A stretch of 64,000 nt of DNA, taken from positions 6,262,001 through 6,326,000 of the forward strand of contig NZ_CP094527.1 of assembly GCF_022811725.1 (NCBI RefSeq), given 5' to 3'. Below, in pieces: positions 25,587 through 33,465 of this stretch. Position 1 is the stretch's first letter, and the number at the start of each line of letters is the position of its first letter. The notes beneath the pieces are model-generated. The model saw only the letters and a program-made list of their open reading frames with translations, ran no database searches and was not told the DNA's origin. The translations under genes and the position numbers were made by a program. The DNA is from Mucilaginibacter sp. SMC90. GTDB lineage: Bacteria; Bacteroidota; Bacteroidia; Sphingobacteriales; Sphingobacteriaceae.

Positions 25587-26540
25587 TTACCGGGTATTTG
25601 TCCTTGCTTTTTTTTGTCGCCTGCGCCGCATGCCATGGATTTGCTGGTCATCGACATCATCAGTGATCATTACCGGAGGTATATAGTTATCCGAGAATTC
25701 GGTTGGGTATTCGCCATTGCCATCCAGATGATTTGCAGGTATCCGGTGCAACTCACTTTCGAAAAGTAAATCTCTCAAGGGCATTACTTCACCGCCCTTA
25801 AAAACTATCCTTCGTTCGTGGTCAATGATGGAATAACCATATGGCTTTTTACCATCAGCTGCATGAAAAATCAAATCGATATTGAATTGATCTTTAATTA
25901 TCCGGGAAATTGCCGGGTTTGCTTTATGCCGTTCCAGCAATAACCTGATTTCCGCGGCGCGCTTTTTATCAGTTTGATAGCGCGCCGCCCGCCCAAGCAC
26001 CTTAGCTTCATCGGGATCTTTTCCTAAAAAACCCCTGGCCTCCAGTATCATCAGAAACTGGGCTTTAGTGCTGAACCTGTATTTCATTGCGAATTCATAG
26101 CCCAGGACCTTGTTGATCGCGATCCTGCTCCTTTTATGTTCATAGCCGCCGGAGACCTTCCTGCCATCCCGGTCAATCCTTGTACTGACGATATGCAAAT
26201 GATTATTAGCAGTATCTTTATGAAATACGAGGAGGTACGGCTGTTCACCGTATCCCATTTCTTTTAACCATTCTTCAGCGATTCCACTTAGGTTATTTTT
26301 ATCATATTGCCGCCCCTTCCCGGAAATGGCTACATGGAGCTGCGGGTATTCGATCCGTTTGTTAAGGCTGGTAACCATATCGAGGTAATTGAAATAGTCC
26401 TGCATTTTCATTGACGTCAGGGCTCCGGCAATCCCGAAGTTGGCTGCCTTCATCAGTTCCGCCCTCGCACCGTCGACTTTATTAAGGTTGTAAAAAACCG
26501 CGGCGAATGAAACTGAGGGCTTCAAGAACTTGACGATCAT
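25587..26540 (-). CDS. mobB: Relaxase/mobilisation nuclease (MobB-type)
   Basis: A 317-residue relaxase. The N-terminal half contains YDKNNLSGIAEEWLKEMGYG and the histidine triad region FHKDTANNHLHIVSTRID (residues ~105-122), matching the HxH(x)nT motif of MOBP-class Bacteroidota relaxases that nick oriT and lead the strand into the recipient. The C-terminal half is helical and basic, ending RRRRQKKARTNTR. It starts shortly after the methyltransferase gene and is followed by parA. A partner MobA lies upstream and the candidate oriT is next to it. Confidence 0.92.
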   Translation of the reverse strand: MIVKFLKPSVSFAAVFYNLNKVDGARAELMKAANFGIAGALTSMKMQDYFNYLDMVTSLNKRIEYPQLHVAISGKGRQYDKNNLSGIAEEWLKEMGYGEQPYLLVFHKDTANNHLHIVSTRIDRDGRKVSGGYEHKRSRIAINKVLGYEFAMKYRFSTKAQFLMILEARGFLGKDPDEAKVLGRAARYQTDKKRAAEIRLLLERHKANPAISRIIKDQFNIDLIFHAADGKKPYGYSIIDHERRIVFKGGEVMPLRDLLFESELHRIPANHLDGNGEYPTEFSDNYIPPVMITDDVDDQQIHGMRRRRQKKARTNTR

Positions 26541-26581
26541 AGCAATTAGTGGTTTATGCCAACAAAGGCATTCCTGGCTTT

Positions 26582-27085
26582 TCAGGGCATTCTTAAATTC
26601 TGAGGATCAAACCTTTCGAGGCAGGCGATGGTATCGTGAATAGCCCCTCCATGGCTGAACAAGGCCAGTTTTTCCAGTTTAAATTCCCGGTTCCGCCCCA
26701 TGACAATGGAATGATAACCAAATGTAATTACAAGCCCTCCGGGCTGAACAACTGGTAAAAGTGCGTCTTTCAGCTGTCTGAATGGGCTGCAGATGTGGCC
26801 ATTATACAACTCCATGCTTTTTCGGTAAGCATAGGGCGGATCAAGGATCACTGTATTGAACCTACGCCCTTTCCATGTCCGCAAAAACTCCAGGGCATCC
26901 AAATGGAATTCTGCCGTCATATCCGGATCGATATCATTTCGTACCTCGTCCAGGGCCAATAATGTTTTTCCGGCAAAAAGGTTCAGCACATGCCCTTCAG
27001 CATTGCCCTCCACCCATTCCCTGACCGGCCGGACGCTAAAGGTATAGCGATGCAGAGGGCATCTGACGTGTTCAAATAAAACCAT
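26582..27085 (-). CDS. DPPY-type methyltransferase
   Basis: A 167-residue Rossmann-type methyltransferase. VLNLFAGKT (residues ~33-41) is the SAM-binding loop and NTVILDPPYAYRK (~80-92) carries DPPY, as in amino-methylating DNA enzymes and RsmD-type RNA enzymes. PGGLVITFGYHS follows. It is short for a stand-alone DNA methylase and has no target-recognition domain, so a protective role against host restriction during transfer is only a guess. It is adjacent to the mob genes. Confidence 0.8.
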   Translation of the reverse strand: MVLFEHVRCPLHRYTFSVRPVREWVEGNAEGHVLNLFAGKTLLALDEVRNDIDPDMTAEFHLDALEFLRTWKGRRFNTVILDPPYAYRKSMELYNGHICSPFRQLKDALLPVVQPGGLVITFGYHSIVMGRNREFKLEKLALFSHGGAIHDTIACLERFDPQNLRMP

Positions 27086-27411
27086 AAAAAAAACGATGTA
27101 TCATACGAACTAAGGAACCTTATTTTATCAGAGCAGTGTTGCCGTCTATCCTTCTCTCTATATTCGCGCCTATCTTTGAAGCTGTGCGATTAAATACATC
27201 ATATGCGCTGTTTCATCACAACCTGCTATCAACGTAACCTGCTATCTGCCTGCTTTGCTATCCCGATACATCCTGATCTGTGTAGCATGGAAATTATGAA
27301 TCCCGGCACCGAAGCAGCGTGCTATCAGGCGATCAGTGTAGCGCGGTAGCAACAAATTTCGATATAGCGAAATAGCGGTATATCAACGCATCAAATCAAA
27401 TGTGTGACAAA
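27086..27411. repeat. Intergenic region with GCTATC repeats and an inverted repeat
   Basis: No gene is visible. The hexamer GCTATC occurs four times (ending near 27230, 27246, 27262 and 27326), the first two within the longer direct repeat ACCTGCTATC spaced 16 bp apart. An imperfect inverted repeat GATATAGC..GGTATATC lies at 27361-27384. Iteron-like motifs next to mobA could be regulatory or replication/transfer sites. Confidence 0.4.
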
Positions 27412-27822
27412 CTACCGGCCCATTAGGCGGATGATTTTCCTTATCGCAATTTCGAGGGTATGTTGCATCTCAATGTACTGATCCAGCAAATCGTTAAAGC
27501 GCCGCGCAACCTGTGGATCCAGTACCTCTTTGAGCTGCATTATGTTGCCATATCGCGCTAACTGGTTAATGTTATTTCCAGCCCTTGCCAGTTCATTGCC
27601 AATCTGATCAAGTTTTGCAATCAGTTCACGGGCATTGATAACCGTCTTTCCCACATCCTTTAAAACCCTCAACCTGACCAGGTCGGCTTTAGCTATGCCC
27701 AGTTGCTTTTCAAGTTCCAGTACCTGCGCATATTCTTCCTCGCTGAACCGGACATCAATTTTTTTTGACCGCCTGCCCTCCTTCAGTAAAGGCCGCCCTT
27801 TCAACTTTTTCCGGTCATCCAT
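27412..27822 (-). CDS. mobA: Relaxosome accessory protein (MobA/MobC family)
   Basis: About 136 residues from ATG 27822 (MDDRKKLKGRPLLKEGRRSK). The segment KIDVRFSEEEYAQVLELEKQ is a ribbon-helix-helix DNA-binding start, and the C-terminal IGNELARAGNNINQLARYGN is the hallmark of the MobC/MobA mobilisation family, which helps the relaxase open oriT. The upstream in-frame extension to 27984 overlaps the primase gene and the candidate oriT and was rejected. Long helices end the protein (YIEMQHTLEIAIRKIIRLMG). Confidence 0.9.
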   Translation of the reverse strand: MDDRKKLKGRPLLKEGRRSKKIDVRFSEEEYAQVLELEKQLGIAKADLVRLRVLKDVGKTVINARELIAKLDQIGNELARAGNNINQLARYGNIMQLKEVLDPQVARRFNDLLDQYIEMQHTLEIAIRKIIRLMGR

Positions 27823-27862
27823 AAGAAAAACGAGTTGCGAAGTTTTGGCAATTCCCCCGGAG

Positions 27863-27934
27863 GGCAAGATGTTTTTGGATGGATGAAAAATCGCCCGGAA
27901 CGGGATTTTTTGTCCGACAAAAAGACATCTTGCC
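27863..27934. other. Candidate origin of transfer (oriT)
   Basis: Intergenic region upstream of mobA. A perfect 10-bp inverted repeat (GGCAAGATGT at 27863-27872 and ACATCTTGCC at 27925-27934) encloses a second inverted repeat (AAAAATCGCCCG, GAA, CGGGATTTTT, 27886-27911). Nested inverted repeats beside a relaxase accessory gene are the usual layout of oriT. The nick site cannot be read from sequence alone. Confidence 0.5.
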
Positions 27935-27980
27935 GTTAGAAAATCAAAATGTTTTCCGTTAAGGAAACAGTGTCTACAGA

Positions 27981-28943
27981 TCACTTACGGAGGAACGTAT
28001 GCTTCGGGTTAGCAATAGCATCTGCAGTGTCCGCTTCAGGCAGAGCCGGCACCGGCGTTTGCCGGATGAAAGCCACGAGCATGGCATTGTAGTCATTAAA
28101 GCCTTCGTAAACAATAGACCGGTCCCTGGCGTAAGGCAGGGCAGCAATGAATTCAAGCGTAGCTTTATGGCCGCGTATGTCGCGATCGAAATAAAGATCG
28201 ATGCTTGAGAACTGTTTGGCTTTGGCGATCCCCGCAGCAAGGAGCGATAGTGAATTCAGTATGAGTATACTATGCTCCGCGGTGGGGTTGTCAACCTTCC
28301 AGGTTAAGTAATCCATACATCCCTCAAAGACAGCCAATTTCTTAGGATCACGGGCAATAAAGGAAATTGCCTTTAATCCGACGCAGCCTTTAAAATACCG
28401 GTTCCGGACCTCCCAGCTTCCGGTTTCATTCTGCCATCCTGCAGCGAAGTATATTTTTCGTGGCTGTATGCCATCGGCATAATAATAAACCTCATGAAGG
28501 TGACCAAAGCCGGCTTCGAAGACACCTCTCGATTTCAAATAATTGGTGACAGCAGGATGGCTCCCCAGCCTTTTGATTTCAGCAACAAGAAAATGAGGGA
28601 CTTTCCGCCTTATCCGGGAGCGCTTCGTCCTCGGCTCAGCGGCGGATGCTATATTTCCGTTTAATACTTCGTTTATCTTGATTACTACTTCTTTAAATGT
28701 GAGAAGCGGCCAATACTTAAGCCCGAAGTCGATGATGTTGCCGCCCTTTCCCGTTCCGTGGTCATACCATCCGCCGATAGCATCATCAACTGCAAAGGAA
28801 GGATTGGAGTCATCATCCCGCAGCATACTGCTGTACATTTGTTCTTTACCTGACTTTCGGACCGGTTTGTAGCCAAGATTGGCTAACAATTCGACAAGCG
28901 ATGCCCGCTCCTTTAATTGCCTGGCGTCTAATAATTCTGTCAT
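27981..28943 (-). CDS. Toprim primase with CHC2-like N-terminal domain
   Basis: About 320 residues from ATG 28943 (MTELLDARQLKERASLVELL). The N-terminal part (YSSMLRDDDSNPSFAVDDAI and GKGGNIIDFGLKYW) follows the pattern of DnaG zinc-finger regions, although I do not see the full set of Cys/His ligands. The Toprim domain has VFEGCMDYLTW (conserved Glu, ~218) and LYFDRDIRGH (DxD, ~263). It makes primers on the transferred strand in the recipient. A TTG start at 28970 is possible but would overlap the upstream gene. Confidence 0.85.
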   Translation of the reverse strand: MTELLDARQLKERASLVELLANLGYKPVRKSGKEQMYSSMLRDDDSNPSFAVDDAIGGWYDHGTGKGGNIIDFGLKYWPLLTFKEVVIKINEVLNGNIASAAEPRTKRSRIRRKVPHFLVAEIKRLGSHPAVTNYLKSRGVFEAGFGHLHEVYYYADGIQPRKIYFAAGWQNETGSWEVRNRYFKGCVGLKAISFIARDPKKLAVFEGCMDYLTWKVDNPTAEHSILILNSLSLLAAGIAKAKQFSSIDLYFDRDIRGHKATLEFIAALPYARDRSIVYEGFNDYNAMLVAFIRQTPVPALPEADTADAIANPKHTFLRK

Positions 28944-28954
28944 AGGATCAATGA

Positions 28955-29230
28955 TTAAGGGGGGAGACAATGATAGATGCTGATGGCTTTAGCAATTGTT
29001 TCGAGCTCCACCCTGTCCAACCGCCATGCTGCTGAATGATTACCATCCTTTCTGGGGGTAATCAAACCCTGCTCTAGCCAGCGCTCTATGTTTTTCCTCC
29101 CGTAAATGTTAAATGCTTCTGATTTTTTGAGGTAAGGCCTGAGCAGGCCTACTTTTACCAATGTGGTGATTGCAGCCAGTTCAGAAACCTGCTGCATGAA
29201 TTTTTCTAATTGAATCCTGGATATTTCCAT
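28955..29230 (-). CDS. Small helix-turn-helix protein (excisionase-like)
   Basis: About 91 residues from ATG 29230 (MEISRIQLEKFMQQ). The core KSEAFNIYGRKNIERWLEQG followed by LITPRKDGN looks like the recognition part of a MerR/excisionase-type winged helix (YG.K.IERW...G.I). The paralogue 29445-29702 has AYHLYGRSNVDRWISEGLIK. Such small proteins act as recombination directionality factors or regulators in ICEs. The frame continues upstream to 29278 but the ATG at 29230 fits the family length better. Confidence 0.75.
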   Translation of the reverse strand: MEISRIQLEKFMQQVSELAAITTLVKVGLLRPYLKKSEAFNIYGRKNIERWLEQGLITPRKDGNHSAAWRLDRVELETIAKAISIYHCLPP

Positions 29231-29444
29231 GAACCGGCAGCGGGCAACGAACCCGTTCAATTCACTTCTGCCGGTCAATTTTTTCGGGATTACTCACGTC
29301 GTATCCTACGATACGGGCCTTCGCCTGCCTATGCGCTTTCAGTTATTGGTATACTTTCAACCTCACCTTCGCAATATTTTCCGGTTTAAATGCGGAATAA
29401 TGCTTCATCCCCCTACGTCAAAGAGCGTACCGCACGCAGCGGTT

Positions 29445-29702
29445 TTATCGTTCTGCCACTGGCAGATAGGTCATGCGGTTACTGGAAGCCGCAATAGCTT
29501 CGAGCTGCGCACGGTCTAACTTTTTTCCTGAAATTTTAATGAGGCCTTCGCTTATCCAGCGGTCTACATTGCTCCTGCCGTACAGGTGGTAAGCCGATGT
29601 TTTGGAGATCATTACCGGCATTAAATGCGTTGCGGCCATGACAGCTTTGGGGCTTTCCCCGGTGGCATTTTTTAATATGATGATGATCTCTCCAAGCTTC
29701 AT
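29445..29702 (-). CDS. Small helix-turn-helix protein, paralogue of 28955-29230
   Basis: An 85-residue protein with the motif AYHLYGRSNVDRWISEGLIK and a C-terminal KKLDRAQLEAIAASSN, related to the neighbouring small protein (RRWLE..LITPR.....RLDRVELETIAKA). Tandem excisionase-like regulators would fit control of excision or of tra expression. Between the two genes are inverted repeats (ACCGGCAG at 29233 with CTGCCGGT near 29269, and CGTATC-CTAC-GATACG at 29300-29315), possible operator sites. Confidence 0.7.
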   Translation of the reverse strand: MKLGEIIIILKNATGESPKAVMAATHLMPVMISKTSAYHLYGRSNVDRWISEGLIKISGKKLDRAQLEAIAASSNRMTYLPVAER

Positions 29703-30009
29703 TTCAGTATGCTTCGGTGTTTATCCTGCGGCATGAACAAAGGTTGAAAGGATAGAAAATGATTTTGGGTAGTAAGGAGGTAGGGTACCCCAAATATAAT
29801 TTAACGGGGGCCCCATAAATTTTAATCGATTGATAAACAGAACAATAACCAGAAAACCATTAACTATTCCTGCTCAGAATGGTATTAACCGCTACATTAG
29901 CTCGTTGCCATTAAAAAGAAAAAGGCTTCAAATGAAGCCTTTTTAGGTAAATTAGGTTGTAAGCGGGTGGGTAACCTAAATGCTATCATTTTGGCATCAA
30001 TTAGCCCTG
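29703..30009. other. Intergenic region without a gene
   Basis: A 307-bp stretch between the small regulator gene and rteC. Apart from the terminator at 29919-29944 there is a GC-flanked section (GGGTACCCC then GGGGGCCCC near 29782-29815), but no reading frame, RNA gene or clear promoter consensus. Confidence 0.4.
29919..29944. terminator. Bidirectional terminator
   Basis: A perfect 12-bp stem (AAAAAGGCTTCA with TGAAGCCTTTTT) and a 2-nt apparent loop, AT-rich ends on both sides. It lies downstream of the rteC stop and upstream of the small regulator gene, so it can end rteC transcription. Confidence 0.85.
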
Positions 30010-30855
30010 CTATCCGGCGATTTCCTTTTCGATCCTATTATTAATTTCTGCTTCCATTTGATTAATGAACCGTGTTGGACTTATCCGTTTTCGCTTGGAT
30101 ATATCTAACCAGCGCCTGTGCGGTTTGCCGATGGATACTTGTAAATTATCTTCCAACCAGTAAAAAATATCTGTTATTGTAGCACTTCCGTTGTTTATCT
30201 GCCCGGTCAGCCATATACCATAAGCAATTTCAACGAGGTTGACCGTCTCTCCGGTCCATCGCATTTTTCTCTGTTTTTTTTCGGAATGCACGTTAGAATT
30301 AAAAAGTTTCTGGTTATCACTATACCCCAGCTTTTCTGAAATGTAGTCGCTCAACATTTCAATTGATATAAACCTCGCAAAAGTATAATCCAACAAGGTT
30401 GAAAAGCTTTTATCGGGGGGGCCGAGTTCCGCGAACGGGATCAAGGGCAACGAGGCTCCGCGAATAAATAAATACTGATCGAGGTCATTAGAACCAAACC
30501 TGTAATAATCGTAGTAGAACCTGTGTTCATTGAAATATGCGGCACCCTGAAGCAGCTTTTTATGGTAATATTCCCTGATTAGCTCGGGTGGGCCGACAGG
30601 CTTCCCGCTTTCCAATTTAAATAAAGCGGTATAAAAAAATTGATATGCCAGTACCCTGGGTTTTATCACTTTGAAAAACTCCACTTCCTCCTCCCCGGAC
30701 GGATGTGAAATTGCGATGACTGCCCTAAGGTCTTCAACAGTTGAACTGATGACGGCAAGTGCGGCATTAAGCAGTTTTAATGTAATATCGGCTTCAAAGT
30801 TTAATGCATTGAGTGATGAGACTAGTTTCTCCTCTATCAGCTTAATCTTTTCCAT
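30010..30855 (-). CDS. rteC: RteC-family regulator of ICE excision/transfer
   Basis: A 281-residue protein. The N-terminal helical region carries EFFKVIKPRVLAYQFFYTAL, then EHRFYYDYYRFGSNDLDQYL, typical of RteC; the C-terminal KMRWTGETVNLVEIAYGIWL with INNGSATITDIF fits the winged-helix end of the family. In CTnDOT RteC is part of the tetracycline-responsive cascade that activates excision genes. No RteA/RteB pair or tetQ is present here, so the inducing signal is unknown. It has its own terminator just downstream (29919-29944). Confidence 0.9.
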   Translation of the reverse strand: MEKIKLIEEKLVSSLNALNFEADITLKLLNAALAVISSTVEDLRAVIAISHPSGEEEVEFFKVIKPRVLAYQFFYTALFKLESGKPVGPPELIREYYHKKLLQGAAYFNEHRFYYDYYRFGSNDLDQYLFIRGASLPLIPFAELGPPDKSFSTLLDYTFARFISIEMLSDYISEKLGYSDNQKLFNSNVHSEKKQRKMRWTGETVNLVEIAYGIWLTGQINNGSATITDIFYWLEDNLQVSIGKPHRRWLDISKRKRISPTRFINQMEAEINNRIEKEIAG

Positions 30856-31021
30856 GCAAGCGATTCGTTAATTTATGCTGCAAATCAAAAAGGTTTTAGC
30901 TATGACGTAAAGTGGCAAGGGTGGCAGGAATGATGCAATGAGTGAAATTGAAACAGTCCTGCAGTAATCACAATGCAATAAACGGGAAGCCACCTGTTTA
31001 TTGAATTTAATTAAATACCGA

Positions 31022-31053
31022 GTTGAAAAGCTAATTTGGTATGCCTAACTTTG
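31022..31053 (+). promoter_or_regulatory. Bacteroidota-type promoter
   Basis: A GTTG -33 element at 31022-31025 is separated by 20 nt from TAACTTTG (31046-31053), matching the TTTG/TAnnTTTG consensus. Transcription rightward would produce a ~200-nt leader containing the large stem-loop at 31122-31216 before the gene at 31259. Confidence 0.55.
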
Positions 31054-31121
31054 AATCATGAAATAGGATAAGGAACAGAAATAATATATAGTGGCGATGC
31101 TATTAACCTTGTAAAGAGAAA

Positions 31122-31216
31122 CCGGCTAAATTTCAAAAACACACAAGGGGTAAATAGACTGATCGTCCGCGTTATGCGCGGGCAACAGTTTACCTTGTGT
31201 GTAGGTCTTTAGCCGG
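31122..31216 (+). other. Three-tier structured element in candidate leader
   Basis: Nested inverted repeats: outer stem CCGGCTAAA (31122-31130) with TTTAGCCGG (31208-31216); middle stem ACACACAAGG..TAAA (31139-31154) with TTTACCTTGTGTGT (31189-31202), 14 bp with a 2-nt bulge; inner hairpin CCGCG-TTATG-CGCGG (31167-31181). Further AGAG/CTCT pairing flanks it. It could act as a structured RNA leader or a folded-DNA site. No U-tract follows, so a terminator is unlikely. Confidence 0.6.
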
Positions 31217-31258
31217 ACCTCTCTTACAGATAGCTGCTGACCCGCGCTATTTTGTACC

Positions 31259-31498
31259 ATGGAAAAAGGATCAGAAATTAACGACTTCTTGTGTTCGGCA
31301 CTGGAACAGTTTCCTTTCAGCGAGCGTTTTATAAGGAAAACCAAGAAGATTGGGTTATCCTCGTTAAAGGAGATTGTGGCTTTAGGCTGGGTAAAATTAC
31401 AGAAGCTGGAAGGCTTTGACTATGGCTGCCTTAATGAGTTGGTAAGGTTCCTGGAGCAACGCGATCAATTGAACTTATTGACAGGCAAAAAAAAATAG
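31259..31498 (+). CDS. Small protein resembling the RNA polymerase alpha C-terminal domain
   Basis: A 79-residue protein. FSERFIRKTKKIGLSSLKEI, then VALGWVKLQKLEGFDYGCLN and ELVRFLEQRDQL reads like the alpha-CTD pattern (L-x-R-x...L...I.TL.ELV.....L...G.K.L.EI...L...), i.e. a helix-hairpin-helix DNA-binding unit. It lacks the alpha N-terminal domain. It could bind DNA or contact RNA polymerase as a stand-alone regulator. It is transcribed away from rteC, after the structured leader. The similarity is judged by eye only. Confidence 0.7.
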   Translation: MEKGSEINDFLCSALEQFPFSERFIRKTKKIGLSSLKEIVALGWVKLQKLEGFDYGCLNELVRFLEQRDQLNLLTGKKK

Positions 31499-31550
31499 TT
31501 GAAGAGGCTTTATGCCAATCTATGCCGGTATGAAAGCGTGTTGTACGCTG

Positions 31551-31970
31551 TCAGTTCTCCGAAAAAAGGGGGTTCCCCGGAGTGAAATCATCTGGATAGT
31601 GCAGATATTGATCCGGGCTGAATGCCGCAGAGATCCTGCCAACCTCGTGGCATATCTGAACTAACCGCTCCATTTGAACTTTTGTCTCTTCCGGCTGTTC
31701 GATTTCAAGGCGATCGTTGACCAAAACACTTAATTGGATCAGGACCGCTTTTGCATCACCGAAATTCCTTACGTATTTACCCAGTCTTGCAAAGGGTTCA
31801 AGCAGGTCAAGACCGGTCAGAAACTTGCCAAATACTTTAGCCATCTCAGCCGCGGCAAATGAAAGTGATTTAACATGTTGCTGTTCCATGACCTCCCGGT
31901 AACTTTCATCGGCATCTTTGAACGCTAAAATCAGGTCCAGTACATCTTGTGGTGTAATATTTTTGTCCAT
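31551..31970 (-). CDS. Hypothetical helical protein
   Basis: A 139-residue, mostly helical acidic protein (ITPQDVLDLILAFKDADESY) without signal peptide, membrane segment or Cys motifs. It converges with the alpha-CTD-like gene and precedes another ICE-associated hypothetical on the same strand. Function not recognised. Confidence 0.65.
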   Translation of the reverse strand: MDKNITPQDVLDLILAFKDADESYREVMEQQHVKSLSFAAAEMAKVFGKFLTGLDLLEPFARLGKYVRNFGDAKAVLIQLSVLVNDRLEIEQPEETKVQMERLVQICHEVGRISAAFSPDQYLHYPDDFTPGNPLFSEN

Positions 31971-32065
31971 CAGCGAATTCGATGTAATTAGTTTACAAAT
32001 TAACGATAAGTGTTGAGATGCAGTATGTATTATAGCATGATGCTCATTATTGAATTAATACGAAC

Positions 32066-33235
32066 TTACTTATAATGTAAATCAATGTGTCTAACCATCT
32101 TTAATAACCATTCCCGGACATTATGTACGATCCTGTCCGAGAAGGGTTTCGAGCCAAAGCGGTTACGCATGCTCTTTTTAGAAAAATTCTCAGCACGTTG
32201 GGTACGAATATGATTGGCGATAAAATCATAAAGGTGCGACTTCAATTTGGTAACCATGAATTCCGTTTCGATCATTACCCTGAACAGGAACATCAGTTCC
32301 GCGAGGGTTACCATGACCATAAAATAGAATTTGGAAGCGCCGGGGTCATCATTCGTCCTGTATGCTTTTTGAAACAGCTTATTTTTTTGTGAAATATATT
32401 TCAGTTCGGCGGTTATAGCACCCCGAATGAGTTCTTTCAGTGTTTTCGATTCGAGATCAAAGCCTTTCGGGTAACGCGTGTTGATCTGCCGGAAGACCTT
32501 AAGCAGGTAAAAAAGTTCATGCTCCACTTCTTCGTCATCGGCATCCTTCGCAGACACGCCTTCCATGAACTTCAGGAAATAGCTATAAATATATATGCTG
32601 TTGAAATTGAGTTCTATAAGCAGCTTCATGACCTGAATCTTCGGGTCTTCTGCAGGTGGAGCATTCAAAAAAAGAGTCAATTCCCCTATAAAATTCTTAT
32701 AGAATAGCCATTGATTCCAGCTTCTGATAAAAAACCGGTCATTAACATTGTCAGCAAGCACAAACCCGGATAAAAGCCCTGTCATTTCTTCATCGCCGAC
32801 TGCCTTACGAAAACGGATCATCAATTCGGCGGAAGTCGGATAAACATTCCGTTTCTCCCGGATGACAAAGCTTGCAGGAACCGGGACCTCAATATTAAAA
32901 TAGCTTCCAAAATATTGATGCAGGTGTTCAAGCAATGCTATTAGTTTGGCTTCCAACCATCCGAAAATTTCACTTAGTCCATCAGTGCCCCGGTTCACTT
33001 GGGCCAAGTCATCAATAATATTGATCACGGCTAATTGCAACTGCTCGGTAAACAGGCGTTTGTCCCGCTCCTCTCTTTTTAAAATGATCTCATTATCGAT
33101 ATTTAAAATAAGCGAAGTAATCGCATGCCCCGCAAATGTTTTCAGCTCTTCAAGCGTAGCCTCGGAGATCTCAGCGTTTTTCAGATCGGCATAAGTATGG
33201 ATAAACGCCTTTATTTTTGTCAGTGAGGTTATCAT
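32066..33235 (-). CDS. Hypothetical helical protein, ICE-associated
   Basis: A 389-residue protein, almost entirely helical (IFGWLEAKLIALLEHLHQYF; MKLLIELNFNSIYIYSYFLK; MVMVTLAELMFLFRVMIETE). The C-terminus KKSMRNRFGSKPFSDRIVHN then VREWLLKMVRHIDLHYK is basic and could form a helix-turn-helix. The middle segment LLIELNFNSIYIYSYF is reminiscent of RteC-type helical regions, but I cannot assign a family. It is divergent from the Crp-like gene and separated by a nested inverted repeat. Confidence 0.65.
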   Translation of the reverse strand: MITSLTKIKAFIHTYADLKNAEISEATLEELKTFAGHAITSLILNIDNEIILKREERDKRLFTEQLQLAVINIIDDLAQVNRGTDGLSEIFGWLEAKLIALLEHLHQYFGSYFNIEVPVPASFVIREKRNVYPTSAELMIRFRKAVGDEEMTGLLSGFVLADNVNDRFFIRSWNQWLFYKNFIGELTLFLNAPPAEDPKIQVMKLLIELNFNSIYIYSYFLKFMEGVSAKDADDEEVEHELFYLLKVFRQINTRYPKGFDLESKTLKELIRGAITAELKYISQKNKLFQKAYRTNDDPGASKFYFMVMVTLAELMFLFRVMIETEFMVTKLKSHLYDFIANHIRTQRAENFSKKSMRNRFGSKPFSDRIVHNVREWLLKMVRHIDLHYK

Positions 33236-33296
33236 AAAAAATCTTCTTCACATCCCTTGACCCAAAAACCTATCGTGTATTACACCACTTAGTTGT

Positions 33297-33358
33297 AAAT
33301 ATTATTTGCAAATTAATAAATTTTCCCTACACGGGGAAAAATTACATAAATAATATTT
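33297..33358. promoter_or_regulatory. Nested inverted repeat between divergent genes
   Basis: An 11-bp perfect outer repeat (AAATATTATTT and AAATAATATTT) encloses an inner hairpin TTTTCCC-TACAC-GGGGAAAA (33321-33340). It occupies the divergent promoter region of the hypothetical gene (minus) and the Crp/Fnr-like gene (plus), so it may be an operator or structured leader. Confidence 0.5.
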
Positions 33359-33465
33359 TTTAATTGAAAACTATGACTGTGTAGCCATAAGATGGCATAT
33401 TTCTGCCACCATTTGCCACTTGACCCGCACTTTATGAATCGCTTATTTGCAAAAAACTATACCCT

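Larger units (their letters stand above)
1..33235. mobile_element. Integrative conjugative element, CTnDOT-like transfer region (partial)
   Basis: A nearly contiguous block of conjugation genes (TraE, F, G, J, K, L, M, N, coupling protein, relaxase, ParA, primase, RteC) in the order known for Bacteroidota conjugative transposons. All core genes are on the minus strand with many 1-4 nt overlaps, which suggests long polycistronic transcripts. RteC controls excision or transfer in CTnDOT, so its presence supports an ICE rather than a plasmid. No integrase or att repeat was found, so both ends are uncertain: the left end lies outside the window, and 33235 is only the last gene that looks ICE-associated. 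Confidence 0.85.

Noticed and set aside
31126..31344. 72-codon minus-strand frame across the three-tier stem-loop
   Set aside because: It is antisense to the alpha-CTD-like gene and formed mainly by stem arms.
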